59,614 nucleotides of DNA from DASUTB01 sp036374835 (GCA_036374835.1 DASUTB010000016.1:1-59614), one strand, 5' to 3'. Shown: positions 44,210 to 52,966, numbered from the stretch's first letter. The notes: generated by a model not told the origin, from the letters alone. Made by a program: numbers and translations.

Positions 44210-45064
44210 ACGAGACGGGCGTAGTGCTTTGAGCCGAGCGATGTCGATCGCGTGCGCCGCCGAGCCTCCGGGCGTCTCGACGACCACGGGAACACGGTCG
44301 AGCGCCGGGTGGGTGAACAGGGTCGCGAACGGTTCGGCGCCGATCCGACCTTCGCCGATGTTGGCGTGCCGATCGCGGAACGACCCGCACCCATCCATGG
44401 AGTCATTGGCGTGAACGGCGGCGAGCCGCCCGGGTCCGGCCACGTGAACGAGGCGGTCGAGTGCCGCGGTCATCCCGCCCGGGGTGGAAAGGTCGTGCCC
44501 GGCGGCGAAGGCGTGGCATGTATCGAGGCAGACCTTCGCGCGCGGGTGATCGTCCAGGGCCGCCAGGTACTGCTGGAGATCGTCGATCGTCGCGCACAGG
44601 GACGCACCCTGGCCGGCCGTCGGCTCGAGCAGAAGGTCCGGTGCGCTGTCCGGCAGCGCGTCCAGCATCGGCAACAACGCCTCGCGCACCTGGCGCAGCG
44701 CAGCGTCCTTGGAGGCCGGCGCGACGCTCGAACCGGTATGTACGACGACACCGGCCGCACGGACGCCGGCGCCGCGCGCGAACGCGTTGGCGATGCTGTC
44801 GATCGACCGGGTATACGTCAGATCGGTCGGTGAGCCGAGATTGATCAGATATGCGGAGTGGATCAGGACGGTCAGCCCACGAGCGGCCGCCGCCTCGGCG
44901 AACGCGGACTCCGCCGCCGGCTCGCCCGGCGTCGTTGCCCAGCCGCGGGGGTTGCCGAGGAAGATCTGCACCGCCTCGGCGCCGAGTTCGGTTGCTCGCT
45001 CGGGGACGCCGGCGAGTTTGCCACGCACAGACATGTGTGCGCCGATCGGCGTCGACGGTGTCAT
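44207..45064 (-). CDS. nfo: Endonuclease IV
   Basis: 285 residues. Starts IGAHMSVRGKLAGV, with VQIFLGNPRGW, IHSAYLINLGSP, LLEPTAGQGA, CLDTCHAFAAGHDL, HANDSMDGCGS and RHANIGEGRIG, the zinc-site motifs of AP endonuclease family 2. It cuts abasic sites in base excision repair. It starts 15 nt after the PASTA kinase stop, so the two may be cotranscribed. Confidence 0.94.
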   Translation of the reverse strand: MTPSTPIGAHMSVRGKLAGVPERATELGAEAVQIFLGNPRGWATTPGEPAAESAFAEAAAARGLTVLIHSAYLINLGSPTDLTYTRSIDSIANAFARGAGVRAAGVVVHTGSSVAPASKDAALRQVREALLPMLDALPDSAPDLLLEPTAGQGASLCATIDDLQQYLAALDDHPRAKVCLDTCHAFAAGHDLSTPGGMTAALDRLVHVAGPGRLAAVHANDSMDGCGSFRDRHANIGEGRIGAEPFATLFTHPALDRVPVVVETPGGSAAHAIDIARLKALRPSR

Positions 45065-45079
45065 GGTCGTTGGCCGCCG

Positions 45080-47056
45080 CTACCGCACGAACAGGACGAC
45101 TTCTTTGTCCAGCTTGACTTCCTCGCCGGCGTTCGGCTTCTGCCGCACGACGAGCCCGAGGAAGTCGCCGCGCTCCTCAATCTTGATCTTCTCGAATCCG
45201 AGGTTGCGCAGATGCTGCTCCGCCTGCTCGACGGGCATCCCCAGGACGCTGGGCATCCGGATCTCGCTGGGTCCGCCGGCCACTTCCAACTCGATGGTGT
45301 CGCCGGCGTAACCGGTGCCGAACCGGGGCTCCTGCGAGATGACGATACCGGGCGGCACGTTCCTGTTCTCACCCTCGCTGATCTCGACCTTGAAGCCCAG
45401 CTCGGTGAGTTCCTGCTGCGCCTGCTCGGCATCTCGGCCGGTGTAGTCGGTGATCTCGAGCGGCTCGGGCCCCTGGCTGACGACGAGGGCGATCGTGGAA
45501 TCCCGCTTGACTTCAGAGCCGGGCTCCTCGCTCTGCGAGATCACGCGACCCTCGTCCACGTCCGTGCTGTACTCCTCGGTGACGTCCGCGGTAAGGCCGG
45601 CGTCGGCAAGTTTCTGCTCGGCATCGGCCCGCGGCAGGTTCCGTACATCCGGAACCCCGACGAGGTCCGGGCCGGACGACAGGATGACAACCACGTTCAC
45701 GCCGCGCAGCGCCTTCGCGCCGGGACCAGGGTCGGTGCGCATGACCCGTCCCTCGGCGTAGACGTCGGACGGTTCGGTGCCGCCGTTGACGATGCGCAGC
45801 CCGTCCTGCGCGGCACGCTGCTGCGCCTCCTCGAACGTCATGTCGAGCAGCGACGGTGTCTCGATGTAGCGGCCCTCGCCGAGCCACCACGCGCCGGCGA
45901 TGACGCCGCCGATCAGCGCGATCAGTACGCCTAGCACGGCGAACTGCCGCCACTGCGGCCCGCCGCGGCGCCCGGACGGGCGCCTGCTCGAACTCGCACG
46001 CCGTGCCGGGGCCGCGCGCCGAGCCGTGGCGGGACGGCGCGTCGTGGCGGGCAGCGCGCTCGCCCGCCGGCCGCGCGTCCCTTGTTCGGCGGGTGGCGTG
46101 ACCGGAAGCAGCGATGTCTGCTGGCCGGCCGGCGGCCCGTCGCCGGCGCGGTGCAGCGCCTCGCCGACCGAGACACCAGCGGAATCGAGCGACTCGATGC
46201 CCTCTGCATGGGAGCCCGCCGACCGGCGCGCCTGCTCGATGGCCAGCTCAGCCGTTTCCGCGGACGGGTAGCGGTGGTGCGGGTCGCGAGCAGTGAGCCG
46301 TCGCACAAGATCGTCTATCGCCGGTGAAACCGTGCCGTCGACCGCCGACGGTGGCGGAACGTCGCGGTCGATGTGGTTGCGCACGACCGCTTCGTCGGTG
46401 GCCGCCGAGTGCGGCGGGGAGCCGGTGAGCAGCTCGTAGAGCATGATGCCTACCGCGTACACGTCGGAACGGGGCGTCGCGGCCCCGCCGAGCGCCTGTT
46501 CCGGCGAGATGTAGTTGACCGTGCCGAGCAGCGGTCCGTCGGTGCCGGCCGGGTCGGCCAAGGCCCTGGCCAGTCCGAAGTCGGCGACCTTGACCTTTCC
46601 GTTCTCACTGACGAGGACGTTCTCCGGTTTGACGTCGCAGTGCACGATGCCCGCCTCGTGCGCCTCGGCCAGCGCCGCGAGCACCGGCTCGATCATGTCG
46701 AGCGCCTCGACCGGGGTCAGCCGCCCTCTTTCGCGGAGGATCTGCCGCAGCGTGCGTCCGTCGACGTACTCCATCGACAGGTAGACCGAGCCGCCGTCCT
46801 CACCCTGATCGAAGACGCCGACGACGGCAGGGTGGGACAGCTTGGCCGCTGCGCGTGCCTCACTGATGAACCGGCTGACGAACTCGCCGTCCACGGCGAG
46901 CTCCGGATGCATCACCTTGAGTGCGACAATGCGATCGAGCCGGGTGTCCAGCGCGCGGTATACCGTTGCCATGCCACCGGAGGCGACCGTGGCCTCGATT
47001 CGGTACCGGCCATCGAGCAGGCGCCCGGCGCTTGCGTCAACGGCAGACAGGTCCAC
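45080..47056 (-). CDS. PASTA-domain Ser/Thr protein kinase (PknL-like)
   Basis: 658 residues. Kinase domain about 17-275: VASGGMATVYRA, VALKVM, then HCDVKPENV and ADFGLARA, and a GTVNYISPEQA activation segment. A basic linker precedes one membrane helix (about 373-392), and four PASTA repeats fill about 395-658. The catalytic loop has Cys where RD kinases have Arg (HCD not HRD). Extracellular PASTA domains would bind muropeptides or lipid II. TACACT 8 nt before GTG 47056 fits leaderless transcription. Confidence 0.93.
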   Translation of the reverse strand: MDLSAVDASAGRLLDGRYRIEATVASGGMATVYRALDTRLDRIVALKVMHPELAVDGEFVSRFISEARAAAKLSHPAVVGVFDQGEDGGSVYLSMEYVDGRTLRQILRERGRLTPVEALDMIEPVLAALAEAHEAGIVHCDVKPENVLVSENGKVKVADFGLARALADPAGTDGPLLGTVNYISPEQALGGAATPRSDVYAVGIMLYELLTGSPPHSAATDEAVVRNHIDRDVPPPSAVDGTVSPAIDDLVRRLTARDPHHRYPSAETAELAIEQARRSAGSHAEGIESLDSAGVSVGEALHRAGDGPPAGQQTSLLPVTPPAEQGTRGRRASALPATTRRPATARRAAPARRASSSRRPSGRRGGPQWRQFAVLGVLIALIGGVIAGAWWLGEGRYIETPSLLDMTFEEAQQRAAQDGLRIVNGGTEPSDVYAEGRVMRTDPGPGAKALRGVNVVVILSSGPDLVGVPDVRNLPRADAEQKLADAGLTADVTEEYSTDVDEGRVISQSEEPGSEVKRDSTIALVVSQGPEPLEITDYTGRDAEQAQQELTELGFKVEISEGENRNVPPGIVISQEPRFGTGYAGDTIELEVAGGPSEIRMPSVLGMPVEQAEQHLRNLGFEKIKIEERGDFLGLVVRQKPNAGEEVKLDKEVVLFVR

Positions 47057-47224
47057 GAAGCAGCAGTGTACGTACTGTCAGCGCAAACGCACAGACGACA
47101 CCGCGTGCGGAGGGCGCTCACGCCGGGTCGATCACGCCGCGATAGCGGAGCCCTCGCCGCCCTCAGACCGTTGATTCGGGACGGCGGGGATCGTCCGTTG
47201 CGTGGTGATTCTGGAGCCCGCGAC

Positions 47225-48310
47225 TCAGGACGTACGAGCGGTTGCGGCGCCGATGAGCGATTGAAGTGCATCGCGAGCCTCCGGCGTGACGGCGGTTGTG
47301 TCGAGCGCGGCATGGGCCTGTTCGGCGCGGTCTGCAATCAAGGCTTCGACGCGGTCGAGCGCGCCGGTCCCGGTGATGATGGTGCGCAGCTCGGACACGT
47401 TGGCCGGCGTCAGACCCGGCTCGCCGACGAGCCGTTCGAGGGTCCGGGCCTGAGTCGGACCGGCCGCCATCGCCGCGTAGGTCACAAGCAGGGTCTGTTT
47501 ACCTTCACGGAGATCGTCGCCGGCCGGCTTGCCGGTCGCGTTCGGATCGCCGAAGACTCCGAGTACGTCGTCGCGGAGCTGGAACGCCTCGCCGATCGCC
47601 AGCCCGTATGCGGTGTATCCGCGTAACAGATCCGGGGGAGCCCCGGCCGCCCGGCCGCCGAGCAGCAGCGGCCGCTCGACGGAGTACCGGGCGGCTTTGG
47701 CGTAGATCACCCGGTGCGCCCGGTCGGCCCGGTCCTCCGGCGGGTCCGCTCGGCGGGCCTGTGCCAGCACGTCGAGGTACTGGCCGGCGCCTACCTCGGT
47801 GCGCATCCGCTCGTAGACCGGCCGCGCGCGGGCCAGCTGCTCCCTGTCCAGGCCCGAGGCACCGAGCAGTTCGTCGCTCCAGCACAGCAGGAGATCGCCG
47901 AGCAGGATCGCGCCCGCCTCTCCGAACGAGTCGGGATCGCCGGCCCACCCGTTCGTGCGGTGGAGTGCCGCCAGCCTGGCGTGGACGGACGGTCGCCCGC
48001 GCCTGGTCGCCGAGGCGTCGATCACATCGTCGTGGACGAGCGCCGCGGCCTGAAACAGTTCGAGCGCGGCCGCGGCCGTGACGATCGAATCGCCGTCGGC
48101 ACCGCCCGCGCCGCGCCAGCCCCAGTAGCAGAACGCGGGCCGGAGCCGCTTGCCGCCCGAGAGCAGATCACCGGCGGCGTCGGTCAATACGCTGAGCTCG
48201 GGTCCGATCTCGGCGAGCGACTCGGTCTGCCCGGAGAGGAAACCGTCCAGGACCGCCTGGATGCGCGGAAGCAGCGGTTCGACCGGGTCGGCGGGGCGGT
48301 GCGAGCTCAC
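47225..48310 (-). CDS. Polyprenyl (geranylgeranyl-type) diphosphate synthase
   Basis: 361 residues. First Asp-rich motif in VHDDVIDASATRRGRPSVH (about 92-110) and second in FQLRDDVLGVFGDP (about 245-258), plus GGKRLRPAF near residue 52. It chains isopentenyl diphosphate onto allylic primers; chain length cannot be read reliably. The position next to the PASTA kinase matches IdsA2 in mycobacteria. TAGGCT precedes GTG 48310 by 6 nt. Confidence 0.92.
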   Translation of the reverse strand: MSSHRPADPVEPLLPRIQAVLDGFLSGQTESLAEIGPELSVLTDAAGDLLSGGKRLRPAFCYWGWRGAGGADGDSIVTAAAALELFQAAALVHDDVIDASATRRGRPSVHARLAALHRTNGWAGDPDSFGEAGAILLGDLLLCWSDELLGASGLDREQLARARPVYERMRTEVGAGQYLDVLAQARRADPPEDRADRAHRVIYAKAARYSVERPLLLGGRAAGAPPDLLRGYTAYGLAIGEAFQLRDDVLGVFGDPNATGKPAGDDLREGKQTLLVTYAAMAAGPTQARTLERLVGEPGLTPANVSELRTIITGTGALDRVEALIADRAEQAHAALDTTAVTPEARDALQSLIGAATARTS

Positions 48311-48357
48311 GGCGCGAGCCTATGTCCTGGCCCGACATGCGGCATGCTCGGGCGCGC

Positions 48358-48927
48358 TCAGGGTCGTACGGCGGCCGCGAGGATGGCCCGGACTTCGGTC
48401 GACACGGCGTCGAGCGGAGCTGTGCTGCCGCGGCTGCGGGCGACCGCAACGGCACCTTCGAGACTGGTGATGACGAGCCAGGCCAGTCGCCTCGCCCTGT
48501 CCTGGTCCACGCCGTCGTCGGCGAGCCGCTCGACGAGGGCGGTTTCCCAGAGGCCGAACATGTCCGATGCCGATTGAGCGGCTGTGCTGTCGGCTCTGGC
48601 CTCGGCGGTCGCAACGGCGAGCACCGGGCACCCCGAACGGAAGTCACCGTCGATGAGCACCTGCCGCCAGTTGGCGACGAACGCATCGAACACCGCCAGC
48701 GTGCCGCCGGGTGCCGCTTCGCGGATGAGGCGTTCCACTTTTCGGCCGACGAGATGCACGGCCTCGTCGACGAGTTGCTCTTTGCCGTTGGGGAAGTAGT
48801 GGTACGTCGAGCCCAGTGGGGCGCCGCTGAGTTTTGCGACGTCCCGGACGCTTGTCGGCCCGACGCCTCGGGTGCTGATCATCTTGGCAGCACCGCTGAC
48901 CATGCGCTCGCGAGGACTCTTCGCCAT
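48358..48927 (-). CDS. TetR-family repressor (LmrA/YxaF type)
   Basis: 189 residues. N-terminal HTH: VGPTSVRDVAKLSGAPLGSTY then HYFPNGKEQLVDEAV. The C-terminal part fits the LmrA/YxaF-like ligand domain. It is divergent from an alpha/beta hydrolase gene, and two matching palindromes lie in the shared 89-nt gap, so it very likely represses itself and the hydrolase. TAGACT-GGAGAAC-ATG upstream can serve as -10 or as a ribosome-binding site. Confidence 0.92.
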   Translation of the reverse strand: MAKSPRERMVSGAAKMISTRGVGPTSVRDVAKLSGAPLGSTYHYFPNGKEQLVDEAVHLVGRKVERLIREAAPGGTLAVFDAFVANWRQVLIDGDFRSGCPVLAVATAEARADSTAAQSASDMFGLWETALVERLADDGVDQDRARRLAWLVITSLEGAVAVARSRGSTAPLDAVSTEVRAILAAAVRP

Positions 48928-48945
48928 GTTCTCCAGTCTAACTCG

Positions 48946-48974
48946 TTGACTATGACGACTGTCATAGCTAGCGT
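48946..48974 (+). promoter_or_regulatory. Promoter of the alpha/beta hydrolase gene
   Basis: TTGACT (48946-48951), 17 nt, TAGCGT (48969-48974). Operator 1 lies exactly between the two boxes, so a bound repressor would block polymerase. Confidence 0.65.
48950..48967. promoter_or_regulatory. TetR operator 1
   Basis: CTATGAC-GACT-GTCATAG, a perfect 7-bp inverted repeat with a 4-nt centre, placed between the -35 and -10 boxes of the hydrolase promoter. Confidence 0.75.
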
Positions 48975-48980
48975 GGGCGT

Positions 48981-48996
48981 TATAACGATCGTCATA
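48981..48996. promoter_or_regulatory. TetR operator 2
   Basis: TATAAC-GATC-GTCATA, matching operator 1 in five of six bases of one arm and all six of the other. Centres are 30 bp apart, close to three helix turns, suggesting binding on the same face of the DNA. Confidence 0.7.
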
Positions 48997-49016
48997 GTCA
49001 GGTGATGGGAGCGGCG

Positions 49017-49883
49017 GTGTCCATTGACACGACTGATGAGGGTGGCAGCCCGGTCGAGGTTCCGACCGATGACGGCACCGTTCTGCGCGGCCGGTGGTTC
49101 GAGCCGGACGGTTTGGCGGTCGGCGCCGCGGTGATCGCCTCCGGCATGGGCATCCGTGCCCGGTACTACGGCTCGTTCGCGCGCTGGCTCGGCAGCCGCG
49201 GTGTTGCGGCGTTGGTCTTCGACTATCGAGGCTTCGGCGATTCGCTGTCCGGCTCGATCAAGGACGTCGACTGTGACGCGGCGCGATGGATGGCCGACGC
49301 ACGCGACGCGCTGCGGTTCGTCGCCGACCGGCACCGGGACGTTCCGTTGACGTGGGTTGGGCACAGCTTCGGAGGTCAGGCGGTTCCGTTCGTCGATCAC
49401 CGTGAACTCGCACAGATCATCAACATTGCGGTCGGCACGGGACATTGGCGCTTCCATCCCCAGCCATGGCTCCGAGCGGCACTGTGGAAGGTATTGGTGC
49501 CCGTCACGACGCGGGCGTTCGGCTATTACCCGGGCAATGCGCTACGACTCGTCGGCGACCTGCCCGCCGGCGTCATGCGCCAGTGGGCGAAGTGGTGCCT
49601 CGACCGGGACTACGTCGTCGGCGCCCGCAACGCCGTCGATGCGTTCGCCAAGGTGAGTACGCCGATCGCGTGCGTTTCGTTCACCGACGACGAGCTGATC
49701 CCGCCGGGCGCCATCGACGAGCTGCACAAGTGGTTCACCGGCAGCAATGTCGTCAACATGCGCTTCACGCCGGAGCAACTCGGCGTCGAGCGGGTCGGCC
49801 ACGTGGGATTCTTCCGGAACTCGTTCGAGCCGCTGTGGGACGAACTGCTCCTACCGCACATCGCCCGCGATCGAGCCGAATGA
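49017..49883 (+). CDS. Alpha/beta hydrolase
   Basis: 288 residues from GTG 49017, which has GGGAG 5 nt upstream; in-frame GTG 49002 and ATG 49005 lack one. Oxyanion region VIASGMGIRARYY, the strand VFDYRGFGDS, and the nucleophile elbow VGHSFGGQAVP (Ser about 112) are present; a late His is in RVGHVGFF. Substrate unknown. Predicted target of the divergent TetR repressor. The Glu-TGA end is supplied by a 58-nt repeat unit. Confidence 0.88.
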   Translation: MSIDTTDEGGSPVEVPTDDGTVLRGRWFEPDGLAVGAAVIASGMGIRARYYGSFARWLGSRGVAALVFDYRGFGDSLSGSIKDVDCDAARWMADARDALRFVADRHRDVPLTWVGHSFGGQAVPFVDHRELAQIINIAVGTGHWRFHPQPWLRAALWKVLVPVTTRAFGYYPGNALRLVGDLPAGVMRQWAKWCLDRDYVVGARNAVDAFAKVSTPIACVSFTDDELIPPGAIDELHKWFTGSNVVNMRFTPEQLGVERVGHVGFFRNSFEPLWDELLLPHIARDRAE

Positions 49884-49965
49884 TCACGTTAAGCGGGGAT
49901 TCCCCAACTTTGGCCGGACTGCAACCAGGCCAAAGCTGGGAAATCCCTGCCTAACATGATCATTC
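49878..49965. repeat. 88-bp double-ended copy of the gene-end repeat (units 8 and 9)
   Basis: The plus unit runs 49878-49935 and the minus unit 49908-49965; each fits the 58-nt frame and they overlap by 28 bp. The ends are GAATGATCACGTTA and TAACATGATCATTC. Inside are GGGGATTCCCC and a perfect 8-bp stem CTTTGGCC/GGCCAAAG. The plus end holds the Glu-stop of the hydrolase. The minus end points away from the sirtuin gene. Confidence 0.9.
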
Positions 49966-49988
49966 CGTATGGGTTTGTTGTGTCGGCT

Positions 49989-50000
49989 TACCCTGGAAGG
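49989..50000 (+). promoter_or_regulatory. Predicted leaderless -10 promoter of the sirtuin gene
   Basis: TACCCT (49989-49994) precedes ATG 50001 by 6 nt; it starts 24 nt past the repeat. Confidence 0.5.
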
Positions 50001-50828
50001 ATGGAGGCGCGGCTCGCACAGGCGGTGGAATTGCTGGCGCGACGACGGTTGCTCGTGCTCACCGGTGCGGGGATCAGCACCGACTCCGGGATACCGGACT
50101 ACCGAGGAAACGGCACCCCGCGTCGCACCCCGATGATGTACTCCGAGTTCCGGGGGAGTAGCGAGAACCGGCGCCGGTACTGGGCACGCAGCCACGTGGG
50201 CTGGCGCCGGATGAGCACCGCCGAACCCAACGTGGGCCATCGGGCGGTGGCCGAGCTGGAGCGGTCCGGATCCGCGACCGGCGTCATCACGCAGAACGTC
50301 GACGGGCTGCACATCGCCGCGGGCAGCCGGACCGTCGTCGAGTTGCACGGCCGCCTGGCCGACGTGGTGTGCCTCGATTGCGGCGACCGGTGCACGAGAA
50401 CGGCCGTCCATCAGCGGCTCGCCGCACTGAACCCGGAATTCAACGACGTCAGCGCCGAACTGCGGCCGGACGGCGATGTCGACCTGGAGAAACTGGACGG
50501 CTTCGTCGTCGCCGGATGCGAGGAGTGCGGCGGCGTGCTCAAGCCGGACGTGGTGTTCTTCGGCGAGAACGTGCCGCGCGATCGGGTGGCGACGTCAACC
50601 CGGATGACGGACGAAGCGGAGGCGCTGCTCGTTGCGGGTTCATCGCTGGCCGTGCTGTCCGGATATCGCTTCGTCCGGCAGGCGCACGCTCGCGGCATCC
50701 CGGTCGCCATCGTCAACCGCGGCGCTACCCGCGGCGACGACCTGGCTGACGTGAAGATCGATGCCGGCTGCTCCGAGACACTGAACGTGCTTGCCGAGTC
50801 GCTGGCCGGCGTCACGCCCGGCCGATGA
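50001..50828 (+). CDS. NAD-dependent protein deacylase (sirtuin)
   Basis: 275 residues. NAD site LTGAGISTDSGIPDYRG (about 19-35), TQNVDGLH, catalytic His in VELHGRLADV, and zinc cysteines CLDCGDRC and CEECGGVLKPDVVFFGE. It removes acyl groups from lysines using NAD. ATG 50001 is preferred because of the -10 box; the earlier in-frame ATG at 49956 lies inside the repeat. Its end overlaps the convergent oxidoreductase by 17 nt. Confidence 0.93.
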   Translation: MEARLAQAVELLARRRLLVLTGAGISTDSGIPDYRGNGTPRRTPMMYSEFRGSSENRRRYWARSHVGWRRMSTAEPNVGHRAVAELERSGSATGVITQNVDGLHIAAGSRTVVELHGRLADVVCLDCGDRCTRTAVHQRLAALNPEFNDVSAELRPDGDVDLEKLDGFVVAGCEECGGVLKPDVVFFGENVPRDRVATSTRMTDEAEALLVAGSSLAVLSGYRFVRQAHARGIPVAIVNRGATRGDDLADVKIDAGCSETLNVLAESLAGVTPGR

Positions 50829-52290
50829 GATCGGCCACGATGGCCGCGGATAGGCCGCCGAGCGGGATGCCTGGGCCCGGGTAGGCCGACCGTCCCACGT
50901 GGAAGAGGCCGCGAACGGGCGTTTGGTTCGACCGTCCGGCGATATCACGGGCACGCGAGATGGCCGGCCCGAACTCACCGCCGCCGTTCGCGCCGGTGTC
51001 GGTCGCCGTGTCGGCGGGTGTGTGGACGTGCCGCCAGCGGATACGATCCCGGACGTCGGTGCCGCGGTCGGCCAGCACCGTGATGATCCGGTCGGCGTAG
51101 TCGTCGGCGGCGCCGGGTGCCGTCCAGTCGACGTCATCGCCGTGCGCGGGTACGAGCACGCTGACCGTGATCCGCGACCGATCGGCGGCGGTGTAGACGT
51201 CGACGGTGGGGGACTGGGGGAGTCGCGCCGGGTCGGAATGGAGGGCGTCCAGCGCGGCATCGGTGTCAGGCGAAAGCAGCACGGTGTGCCTGGGCGGATC
51301 GCCGGGCGGCGAATCCGCGGGGCCGGGCACGCCGGCATCGCCGTCCGGGTGCGCGGTACGCGGATCCAGCGCGAGAGTGAGGGTGAAGCGCCCGGGGGAG
51401 CGCGGCCACGTCCGGCGCGCTCGCCTAGTGCCCGGCATGAGGTCGCGGTAGAGGAGTGCGGCGTCGACGGCGGCGACCACGACATCGGCGGCGAGACGTC
51501 CGCCGTCCGATAGCCGTACGCCGGTCACCCGGCGGCCAGAGTGCTCGATCCCCGTCACCGCCGTGCTCGTGCGAACGGTGACGCCGCGTTCGGCGGCGCG
51601 GTCGTGAATTGCGGCGACTAGGTGGGCCGCCCCACCGCGTACGTACCACCGGCCGAACGTTTGCTGTACGTACGCGATCGCGGCCAATCCTGCCGGCATC
51701 CGGCGGGGATCCACGCCCGAGGCGCGGTGTTCCAGCATCGAGCCGAGTGGGGAGGGAAGCACGCCTTCGGTCAGTGAGCGGAGCGTCCGTTCGAGCCCGA
51801 GCTGCCGGCGCCGGCCTGGCAGTGAAGTCGCGGCGAGCCGCGATAGCCGCCGCGGTGCCGCGGTCAGGTACGGCGAACGGACGGCCGACCAGACGGCACC
51901 GCCGTAATCCACCACGGTCAACCACGCGGCGCCGCTGCCGGTGCCGAACGCACCGTCGAGGCTGCGGGTTATGCCGGCACGGCTCGTATTCGGCAGCTCG
52001 AGCGCGCTGCCGTCTCCGAAGCGGTAGCTGAACGAGGGCTCGGCCGGGATCAGGTCGAGTACTCGCTCGAGGGGGCGCCCGGTCTTGCGGAACAGGTCTC
52101 GCAGCACCGCGGGTAACGTGATCGGGCCGGGTGCGAGATCGATTCGGGCCCCGTCGTGTTCGGCTTCGCGCAGCGCCCCGCCGACCATGTCGTGCTGTTC
52201 GCAGAGAACGACCTCGTGTCCGAAGTCGGCGAGCCAGGCGGCGGCAGCGAGTCCGGTGAACCCCCCGCCGACGACGACCACTCGAGCCAC
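50812..52290 (-). CDS. FAD-dependent CrtI-like oxidoreductase
   Basis: 492 residues. N-terminal dinucleotide fold VVVVGGGFTGLAAAAWLADFG, then CEQHDMVGGALREAEHDGARIDLAPGP compactly matching phytoene-desaturase-type enzymes, and a C-terminal GLFHVGRSAYPGPGIPLGGLSAAI FAD motif. Carotenoid desaturase/isomerase-like, but no other carotenoid genes are close apart from the polyprenyl synthase 2.5 kb away. TAAGCT lies 8 nt before GTG 52290. Confidence 0.87.
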   Translation of the reverse strand: MARVVVVGGGFTGLAAAAWLADFGHEVVLCEQHDMVGGALREAEHDGARIDLAPGPITLPAVLRDLFRKTGRPLERVLDLIPAEPSFSYRFGDGSALELPNTSRAGITRSLDGAFGTGSGAAWLTVVDYGGAVWSAVRSPYLTAAPRRLSRLAATSLPGRRRQLGLERTLRSLTEGVLPSPLGSMLEHRASGVDPRRMPAGLAAIAYVQQTFGRWYVRGGAAHLVAAIHDRAAERGVTVRTSTAVTGIEHSGRRVTGVRLSDGGRLAADVVVAAVDAALLYRDLMPGTRRARRTWPRSPGRFTLTLALDPRTAHPDGDAGVPGPADSPPGDPPRHTVLLSPDTDAALDALHSDPARLPQSPTVDVYTAADRSRITVSVLVPAHGDDVDWTAPGAADDYADRIITVLADRGTDVRDRIRWRHVHTPADTATDTGANGGGEFGPAISRARDIAGRSNQTPVRGLFHVGRSAYPGPGIPLGGLSAAIVADLIGRA

Positions 52291-52369
52291 GCCGACAGAG
52301 CTTAGCCCGACCGCCGTCGTGCGGCATGCCCACGCTCGGGCCGACCGGGTAGTCGGCCGGAACGCGGCG

Positions 52370-52397
52370 TTGACTTGTCAGTGGCGGGGTGTAGTCT
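52370..52397 (+). promoter_or_regulatory. Promoter of the SAV_6107-like HEPN gene
   Basis: TTGACT (52370-52375), 16 nt, TAGTCT (52392-52397). The LexA box starts 2 nt downstream and covers the expected transcription start. Confidence 0.65.
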
Positions 52398-52398
52398 G

Positions 52399-52414
52399 TC
52401 GAACAGATGTTCGG
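52399..52414. promoter_or_regulatory. LexA-binding SOS box
   Basis: TCGAAC-AGAT-GTTCGG matches the actinobacterial/Gram-positive LexA consensus TCGAAC-N4-GTTCGA at 11 of 12 defined bases. It sits right behind the -10 box, where a repressor would block initiation. Confidence 0.85.
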
Positions 52415-52441
52415 ATAGCACGGAAGTTGGGGAGGATGGCC

Positions 52442-52879
52442 GTGGCGACAATGGTCAGGACAGGGCACCCGGTGGTCGATCTTTTGACGCAGGCACGGGA
52501 GTGCCTCGCCGAGGCGGCGGTCGCGGATGCGGCGAGTGCGCGGTATGCGTCGGCCCATCTGGCCGCGTTGCGGGCCGGCGCTGCGGTGCTCGCGGCACGT
52601 GGGCGCGATGCCCAGGGGCGCAGGGCGCGGCGCGGCCCGCGCAACGTGTGGGTGGACCTGGCCAGGCTCGCACCGGAGCTTGCGGAGTGGGCCGAGTTCT
52701 TTGCGGCGACGGCGCGCAAACGGCCGGCAGCGCAGGCCGGTGTCGCGGGCGTGGTGAGTCCACGGGAAGCCGATGATCTGCTGCGTGATGCCGACGCGTT
52801 CTGCCGGCTGGTGTGCGTGATGCTGGGCCTGCCGGTGCCGTCCGTGATCGGTGACGGAGCGCTCGCCCTGGCGGTGTGA
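52442..52879 (+). CDS. SAV_6107-type HEPN domain protein under SOS control
   Basis: 145 residues from GTG 52442, with GGGGAGG ending 6 nt upstream. All-helical. DLLTQARECLAEAAVADAA and the RYASAHLAALRA helix with the C-terminal AFCRLVCVMLGLP fit the actinobacterial SAV_6107 HEPN family. An R-x4-H (RYASAH) is present, a pattern seen in HEPN RNases, but its position is not proof of activity. A LexA box in the promoter makes it a likely DNA-damage-induced gene. Confidence 0.8.
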   Translation: MATMVRTGHPVVDLLTQARECLAEAAVADAASARYASAHLAALRAGAAVLAARGRDAQGRRARRGPRNVWVDLARLAPELAEWAEFFAATARKRPAAQAGVAGVVSPREADDLLRDADAFCRLVCVMLGLPVPSVIGDGALALAV

Positions 52880-52966
52880 GACCTGGCAAGGGGAATTGCA
52901 CGGGTACCGCTGGACGTTCTCCCCAGTGACGCAGGAAGTCTCACGAGCTATGCAAGGATGGCCCGC

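Noticed and set aside
49956..50000. ATG at 49956 as the sirtuin start
   Set aside because: It lies inside the repeat's terminal sequence and would precede the -10 box.
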